DNA of 35,495 nt from Verrucomicrobiota bacterium (lineage in GTDB: Bacteria > Verrucomicrobiota > Verrucomicrobiia > Chthoniobacterales > UBA10450). A program made the position numbers and the translations under genes. The notes under the pieces were generated by a model. That model saw nothing but the letters and a program-made list of their open reading frames with translations, was not told where the DNA came from and made no database searches. How positions within the stretch are numbered: position 1 is the first letter of the stretch; each line of letters begins with the position of its first letter. This document shows positions 31,436-35,495 of this stretch, piece by piece. The stretch is taken from contig QHNR01000025.1 of assembly GCA_003218475.1 (NCBI GenBank), positions 1-35,495 on the forward strand, read 5' to 3'.

Positions 31436-32357
31436 GTATTTTCTCGGCCACGCGCAACTTTGCGCTTCGCGAGCGGGGATTCGCGCGCTGTTCTTCATCA
31501 GCCGGTTCCACCGGTTTCGGTGTAACCAATTTAAGGTCGTGATCGGGATTGCGCCGCGGCTCTGGCCACTCCGGCTTGTCGAGCCACGCCCGGCTATGGT
31601 CGCGAAAAAAGTTCTTCACGATTCGATCCTCCAGTGAGTGAAAAGTGATCACCCCGATGCGTGCACCGAGCGCAAGTCGCGCAGTTAAAACGCGCAAGCC
31701 GTCTTCGAGAGCGCCAAGCTCGTCATTTACTTCGATCCGCAGCGCTTGAAAAATCTGAGTGGCTGGATGCTGCCGACCGTGCCGCCCGACCAGCTTTTCG
31801 ATTGCGCGCACCAGTGGCAGAGTTTCACGAAACGGCGAAGTCTTGCGCATCTTGACGATCAAGCTCGCGATTCTGCGTGCGGCTGGTTCCTCACCCAGTT
31901 CACGAAACAGTCGGGTCAATTCTTCTTCGCTGTATTCATCTACGATAGTAGCAGCGGTCAGCTGCGTTTGTGGATCCATGCGCATGTCGAGGGGACCGTT
32001 TCGCACGAAGCTGAAACCGCGTGCCGCATTCTCGAGTTGGCGTGAAGAAACACCAAGATCAAGGAGTGCGCCGCCTATGGTGCGAATGCCGAGCTCGTCA
32101 AGGACACAGGCTGTGTGCCGGAAATTCGCCTGCCGCACGATGATGCGCCGGCCGAGACGCGCGAGTCGCTTGCTCACGTGCTGCACTGCATCAGGATCCT
32201 GGTCCAGAGCCAGAACATCGGCGCCCGTTTCCAAAAGGGCTTCTGTGTGACCACCGCCACCGCATGTTCCATCTACGATCAGAGAACCTGGTTTGGGATT
32301 AAGCAACCTCAGCACTTCTCTCTGCAAAACTGGACGGTGATACACAAAATCCTCCAT
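31407..32357 (-). CDS. rsmH: 16S rRNA (cytosine1402-N4)-methyltransferase
   Basis: RsmH/MraW modifies C1402 in the ribosomal P site. From ATG 32357 it is 316 aa, the usual length, and begins MEDFVYHRPVLQREVLRLL. Seen: VDGTCGGGGHTEALL (SAM site), ALDQDPDAV, GALLDLGVSSRQLE, GFSFVRNGPLDMRMD, and FQALRIEVNDEL followed by VITFHSLEDRIVKNFF. The frame is open further upstream to 32465, but GAGGAGG with an 8-nt spacer at 32366-32372 clearly marks ATG 32357. There are 97 nt between the mraZ stop and this start. Confidence 0.96.
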   Translation of the reverse strand: MEDFVYHRPVLQREVLRLLNPKPGSLIVDGTCGGGGHTEALLETGADVLALDQDPDAVQHVSKRLARLGRRIIVRQANFRHTACVLDELGIRTIGGALLDLGVSSRQLENAARGFSFVRNGPLDMRMDPQTQLTAATIVDEYSEEELTRLFRELGEEPAARRIASLIVKMRKTSPFRETLPLVRAIEKLVGRHGRQHPATQIFQALRIEVNDELGALEDGLRVLTARLALGARIGVITFHSLEDRIVKNFFRDHSRAWLDKPEWPEPRRNPDHDLKLVTPKPVEPADEEQRANPRSRSAKLRVAEKIHEPFTSTKL

Positions 32358-32365
32358 TGCGTGCG

Positions 32366-32372
32366 CCTCCTC
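32366..32372 (-). promoter_or_regulatory. Ribosome binding site that fixes the rsmH start
   Basis: GAGGAGG, 8 nt before ATG 32357 on the minus strand, is the best Shine-Dalgarno in the cluster. It favours this start over the upstream in-frame ATG 32450 and TTG 32465. Confidence 0.8.
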
Positions 32373-32454
32373 TTCGGCGTTCCCCGCTTCCGCGGCAGCG
32401 CCGGCAGGCCGCTCTAACCAAACTGTGCTCGTAGCATTTTGATAAAACATCCGG

Positions 32455-32910
32455 TTATAAGCCAATTACACTTGCCACGTGCTGGTACGTGGGCGTTTCC
32501 TCCTCGTGCGCTCGTTTCCAGCGCTGCAAATTCCAGATCTCAAAGCGGCCCTGTCCGCCCACTAGAGCAACTTCACCCTTCAGTCCGAGCTTTCGACAAA
32601 GATCGTCCGGCAGTACCAGGCGGCCTTGTCGGTCTGCGCCCGCGTGCTGAGCGCGAGAATGCAGTTGCCGCAAGAAAACGCGGCGATCGCGCGCTGAAAC
32701 GGTTTGATTTGTTTCCGCGGCCGAACTCATTTTCGCAAACTCCCCTGGCAACATCACAAGGAGAAATTGATGGGTCGCCTCGGGTAAAAGGATGAATTCC
32801 TCAGGACGATCACGTCGCCAACGAGAGGGAATCGTGACCCGATTTTTGTCATCGATCAAATGCCGGAACTCTCCGGCATAGAAGCGTTCGGATTTGGAAT
32901 CGGGGTCCAT
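32455..32910 (-). CDS. mraZ: Transcriptional regulator MraZ
   Basis: MraZ is a ring-forming DNA-binding protein with two SpoVT/AbrB-like swapped-hairpin domains that represses its own dcw operon. The 151-aa protein shows the first domain (EFRHLIDDKNRVTIPSRWR) and the second (HAGADRQGRLVLPDDLCRKLGL followed by EVALVGGQGRFEIWN). It is the first gene of the cluster. The direct repeats it should bind are visible just upstream (32930-32963). ATG 32910 lacks a clear Shine-Dalgarno. Confidence 0.95.
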   Translation of the reverse strand: MDPDSKSERFYAGEFRHLIDDKNRVTIPSRWRRDRPEEFILLPEATHQFLLVMLPGEFAKMSSAAETNQTVSARDRRVFLRQLHSRAQHAGADRQGRLVLPDDLCRKLGLKGEVALVGGQGRFEIWNLQRWKRAHEEETPTYQHVASVIGL

Positions 32911-32929
32911 TGGTCAGTGGAGCAATCGT

Positions 32930-32963
32930 CCATTCTGCCCCACTTGACCCCACTTTTAACCAC
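32930..32963 (-). promoter_or_regulatory. MraZ operator: four GTGG-type boxes at 10-bp spacing
   Basis: Read on the minus strand: GTGGTTAAAA, GTGGGGTCAA, GTGGGGCAGA, ATGG, so each box starts exactly 10 bp after the previous one. Known MraZ operators are direct TGGG-type repeats separated by about 5 nt, one per helical turn. The boxes cover the -10 region and the likely transcription start of mraZ, the right place for autorepression. Confidence 0.82.
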
Positions 32964-32982
32964 CTGTGTAACGAGCGGTCAA
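32954..32982 (-). promoter_or_regulatory. Promoter of the dcw operon (sigma-70-like)
   Basis: On the minus strand, TTGACC (32982-32977) is followed after exactly 17 bp by TTAAAA (32959-32954). The predicted start of transcription is about 35-40 nt before the mraZ ATG. The -10 region overlaps the MraZ boxes. The -10 match is only moderate, but spacing and position fit well. Confidence 0.65.
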
Positions 32983-33038
32983 TAAAAATCTTTCAGGATA
33001 ATTGCGCCCAGGCACCTTCACCGTAAGCTCCTCAGGTC

Positions 33039-33554
33039 ATGAAATTTTTCCCGCTCGGGCTGGCAGTCCCTTGCGCTCTTCTCGTCTGTGGCGAAGCAAT
33101 CGGATTGGCCCAATCTCCAGAGCAAGCTCCGGGTGGCGCTGTGCGTGTGACTGTGTCGATGCATCCGGACGGCTCACGCACCGTTTACAATTTCGATAAT
33201 GCAGAGCATAAGGCGGTGGCAACGACCACCGGCCAGGATGGCAAAGTCCGGGAGACGATCCGATATGTGCTGGACGACGCAGGGCGGTTTTCCAGCGCGG
33301 AAGTTTCCGGTGCTGACGGCCGCGTTCGGCTCAAGAGTCGCTACAAGTACAACGATGCAGGCCGCATACTGGAAGAGGCACAAAGCGCACCGGACGGCAC
33401 TCTTCTGCACAAAATCGTTTACAGCTACGACTCATCCGGGAAGCAGACTGGTTATTCCGTGCTTGATGCGTCGGACAAACTAGTAGGGGGTGAGCGCGCG
33501 GCTGGTAGCCGGCCGTCGCCGTCCCCAAAACCGCGCGAGAGAGCTCGGCGATAA
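33039..33554 (+). CDS. Secreted protein with YD-like repeats, function unknown
   Basis: This 171-aa protein has a signal peptide (MKFFPLGLAVPCALLVCGEAIGLAQ). The mature part has short beta-rich units of about 25-30 residues ending in Y-x-Y-(D/N)-(D/S)-(A/S)-G, such as SRYKYNDAGRILEE and IVYSYDSSGKQTGY. These resemble the YD/RHS-type repeat, but there are only three or so copies and no RHS core. A basic, Pro/Ser-rich tail ends the protein. It is divergent from mraZ, with 128 nt between starts, and is followed by the exbB-like gene 113 nt downstream. I cannot name a function. Confidence 0.6.
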   Translation: MKFFPLGLAVPCALLVCGEAIGLAQSPEQAPGGAVRVTVSMHPDGSRTVYNFDNAEHKAVATTTGQDGKVRETIRYVLDDAGRFSSAEVSGADGRVRLKSRYKYNDAGRILEEAQSAPDGTLLHKIVYSYDSSGKQTGYSVLDASDKLVGGERAAGSRPSPSPKPRERARR

Positions 33555-33667
33555 CCATCCTTTGCAGATACCAACGCTAAAGGTTCATCGTTGGCACTGA
33601 CTGGGCTGGGGAGTCGCATTCGGTTGTTGGCTTGCCACAGTTACGAAAGAGCGCTAGAAAAACTGAC

Positions 33668-34348
33668 GTGATTGATTACATCCAAAAGGGCGGATTGTTG
33701 ATGTGGCCAATTCTGGGCTGTAGCATCATCGCGATTGCGGTCTTTGCCGAACGCCTCTTCTACTTTCACCGTGCCACGATTCATGTGGGCGAGTTCTTGA
33801 AGGGCTTGTCGAACCTGATTCGTCGGCGCAATTTCGCCGAGGCACTTCATGAATCGGCGGGAACACCCGGCCCAGTGGCGCGGGTGATTCATGCAGCGAT
33901 TATCCGGCACGATGCGCCACGGGCGGAATTGCGCGATATCGTACAAGAAGCCGCCCAACTTGAAGTGCCAAAGCTGGAGCGGTTCCTCCCTGTGTTGGCT
34001 ACCATCGCGTTTCTGACGCCGTTGCTCGGATTGTTGGGGACAGTGGCAGGGATGATCGATGCCTTTGGAACGATTGCCTCAAGTGGAGGCTATGCGACAG
34101 TGACTGAGCTTTCCAGCGGCGTTTATAAGAGTTTGCTAACTACCGCAGCAGGGCTCGTCGTAGCGACACCTACTTTCGTCGCGTATAGCTATCTCTCTTC
34201 GCGCGTGAACACGATGCTTCATGACATGGAGCGTGCGGGAATTGAGATCGTCCACATGCTAACCGAAAGTCGCCCGATTCGTGGCATTATCAGCTTTCAG
34301 CAACCAGATGAGACGGCGCGCGAAATGGAAGCACGGCAGGATCGATAA
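33668..34348 (+). CDS. ExbB/TolQ-type proton channel subunit
   Basis: MotA/TolQ/ExbB family inner-membrane protein, 227 aa, that with ExbD uses proton motive force to drive a TonB- or TolA-like partner. Seen: N-terminal helix GGLLMWPILGCSIIAIAVFAE, a cytoplasmic region (about 40-115), and the two conserved helices. These carry LATIAFLTPLLGLLGTVAGMI and the VYKSLLTTAAGLVVATPTFVAY segment with the conserved Thr/Gly positions. I start at GTG 33668 (MIDYIQKGGLLMWP), matching the usual family N-terminus; a TTG at 33632 would add 12 residues. Three-gene order ExbB-ExbD-TonB-like follows. Confidence 0.88.
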   Translation: MIDYIQKGGLLMWPILGCSIIAIAVFAERLFYFHRATIHVGEFLKGLSNLIRRRNFAEALHESAGTPGPVARVIHAAIIRHDAPRAELRDIVQEAAQLEVPKLERFLPVLATIAFLTPLLGLLGTVAGMIDAFGTIASSGGYATVTELSSGVYKSLLTTAAGLVVATPTFVAYSYLSSRVNTMLHDMERAGIEIVHMLTESRPIRGIISFQQPDETAREMEARQDR

Positions 34349-34369
34349 AAATTACGAAGCATGAATGTC

Positions 34370-34440
34370 GAATGACGAACGAGACCCGAATGATGAAGCT
34401 CCAACAGAAGTGAAGGGCTGCCATCTGTTGTTCGTCATTC
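34370..34440. repeat. Nested inverted repeat between exbB and exbD genes
   Basis: The outer arms GAATGACGAAC (34370-34380) and GTTCGTCATTC (34430-34440) are perfect inverses. The inner arms CAACAGA (34402-34408) and TCTGTTG (34424-34430) form a second stem. More GAATGA and TCATTC words lie on both sides up to about 34500. The 174-nt gap holds no gene. The RNA hairpin could lower exbD expression relative to exbB. Confidence 0.6.
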
Positions 34441-34522
34441 AAACTTCGCCCATTCTTTCATCATTCGTTATTCGGACTCCGTCGTTGATAATCGTTCGTG
34501 GTTACTAACTCTTTGCCCCCGC

Positions 34523-34927
34523 ATGAAACTCGCCCGGACAACGACCTATAATTTCGGATGGGTTGTCCTTGTCGCGCTGGTGGACATCGCCTTTCTGCTA
34601 GTTTTCTTTCTGTTGCTTAGTTCGAATTTCATTTTGCAACAAGGCATCTCGATTTCGATGCCGTTCTCGCGCTTTACGCTTGGTCCGCAGACCACCCACC
34701 AGATCATCAGCGTCAGCGGCGGGGCGGTTCCGGCCATTTATTTTCAAGATCAAAGAGTCACCATGGAACAACTCGGGCCACTACTGGACGCAGCCAAGCG
34801 CAAGGAGCAATCCATTATCATTAAGGCCGACCGTTCTACTTCTTACGAAACGGTTACCGAAGTGGCAAACGCTGCGCTTGAACATGGCATCACTTCTGTA
34901 GGGCTGGCTGCGAGTCCGCCGCGATGA
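34523..34927 (+). CDS. ExbD/TolR-type energy-coupling protein
   Basis: This bitopic protein (134 aa) has one membrane helix, VVLVALVDIAFLLVFFLLLSSNF. The helix contains the conserved proton-carrying Asp (Asp21) seen in all ExbD/TolR proteins. A periplasmic domain follows (ISMPFSRF...IYFQDQRVTMEQLGPLL...SIIIKADRSTSYETVTEVANAA), with the ADRSTSYETV segment typical of the family. It follows the ExbB-like gene and overlaps the TonB-like gene by ATGA, so the three form one unit. Confidence 0.9.
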   Translation: MKLARTTTYNFGWVVLVALVDIAFLLVFFLLLSSNFILQQGISISMPFSRFTLGPQTTHQIISVSGGAVPAIYFQDQRVTMEQLGPLLDAAKRKEQSIIIKADRSTSYETVTEVANAALEHGITSVGLAASPPR

Positions 34928-35495
34928 ACAGCGTCATCTCCGAGAGCGCGGCCGAACCGCTTATCTTTAGCTGGGAATCGCCTCGCGGCCAAAAATTAGC
35001 GATCACAATTTTCCTCGCGCTTTCTTTGGGGGCGCACGCTCTCTGCTTTTACATTTTTCAAATCGTCTATCCTCCCACGATCGCGCTTCTGCCTCCGCCA
35101 GCTCGCGTCACGTTGATCACGTCGGCCTCTGAAGAAGGTCGCACGCTGCTTCGTTGGATCGATTCGGAAGATCCTGCGCTCGCTTTTACGACTCACCGTC
35201 CGCCCGAAACAAGGCTCCATGCACTGCCCAAGGCTGAGCATGTCCCGTCTTATTCCGCGATGCAGCCCACGTTGAAGAATATTCCACCGTTGGAACGTGA
35301 CCTGCGCATCCCGAGTTGCCACCCACCAGGCGCGGTGCGGCTTGTTCGTCAGAAAACGACCCCCGCGATGGACGTCTTCAAAACCTCCGTCTCCTTTTCA
35401 ATGGAGTTCGACGCTTTGGGCGGCCCGATGTTGCCACAAGCGAATTTTGCCGCTTCCACTGAGGAGACGCCTCAAACTATTCGCTTTCGGGTGGG
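34924..35495 (+). CDS. TonB-like periplasmic protein, C-terminus cut by window edge
   Basis: The reading frame begins at ATG 34924 inside the exbD stop (ATGA) and is open to the window end, giving 190 residues. A cytoplasmic N-terminus of about 25 residues (MNSVISESAAEPLIFSW) is followed by one membrane helix (LAITIFLALSLGAHALCFYIFQIVY). A Pro-rich periplasmic stretch (PPTIALLPPPARV) comes next and then an ordered-looking region. This layout plus its place after ExbB/ExbD fits a TonB- or TolA-like energy transducer. The diagnostic C-terminal domain is beyond the window, so the name rests on context. Confidence 0.7.
   Translation, partial: MNSVISESAAEPLIFSWESPRGQKLAITIFLALSLGAHALCFYIFQIVYPPTIALLPPPARVTLITSASEEGRTLLRWIDSEDPALAFTTHRPPETRLHALPKAEHVPSYSAMQPTLKNIPPLERDLRIPSCHPPGAVRLVRQKTTPAMDVFKTSVSFSMEFDALGGPMLPQANFAASTEETPQTIRFRV

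Noticed and set aside
32358-32465. 36-residue extension of RsmH from TTG 32465
   Set aside because: A strong GAGGAGG site marks ATG 32357, and RsmH proteins normally begin just before the YHRPVL motif.

Overview
The window is chromosomal DNA dominated by a complete division and cell-wall (dcw) cluster. The cluster is on the minus strand from mraZ (32910) down to ftsZ (13812). Gene content and order point to Verrucomicrobiota, probably a Spartobacteria/Chthoniobacterales-type soil lineage. The supporting signs are a fused MurC-MurB, a LysM membrane protein between murD and ftsW, a divergent FtsZ, Tat-exported oxidoreductases and intergenic palindromic repeats. This placement is an inference from the sequence; no 16S gene is present.

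Left part (1-8540): the 5' part of trmB (cut by the window edge), an exported MsrA, and a repeat-rich gap. Next come four minus-strand genes: a class-IV aminotransferase-like protein whose PLP lysine position is His, a sulfotransferase-like protein, a secreted CHAP/NlpC-like protein and a Tat-exported aldo/keto reductase. Divergent from these are a Tat-exported SDR, an MFS/Npt-like carrier and an OsmC-family peroxidase.

Middle (8541-13811): a two-gene minus unit made of a family-B DNA polymerase with intact polymerase motifs but a dismantled proofreading exonuclease, followed 3 nt later by a secreted M20 peptidase-like protein with altered metal ligands. A secreted M20D amidohydrolase lies on the plus strand, separated from polB by an inverted-repeat element.

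dcw cluster (13812-32982): a promoter with sigma-70-like boxes overlaps four 10-bp-spaced GTGG-type MraZ boxes upstream of mraZ. Then follow mraZ-rsmH-ftsL-ftsI-murE-murF-mraY-murD-lysM-ftsW-murG-murC::murB-ddl-ftsQ-ftsA-ftsZ. Many junctions are ATGA or short overlaps, which implies coupled translation. Together the genes make UDP-MurNAc-pentapeptide (the MurE DNPR motif indicates meso-diaminopimelate), lipid I and lipid II, and then the septal synthase (FtsW, FtsI) and the Z-ring (FtsQ, FtsL, FtsA, FtsZ). MurA and MurJ are not in the window. The largest gap inside the cluster, between ftsA and ftsZ, holds a repeat element.

Right end (33039-35495): a secreted YD-like protein, then ExbB/TolQ, ExbD/TolR and a TonB-like protein (cut by the window edge), forming a proton-driven envelope energy module.

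I did not find a CRISPR array, tRNA, rRNA, transposase or prophage. The most noteworthy points are the exonuclease-dead PolB, the Lys-less aminotransferase next to a sulfotransferase-like gene, the altered FtsZ T7 loop, the MraZ operator, and several families of non-coding inverted repeats.
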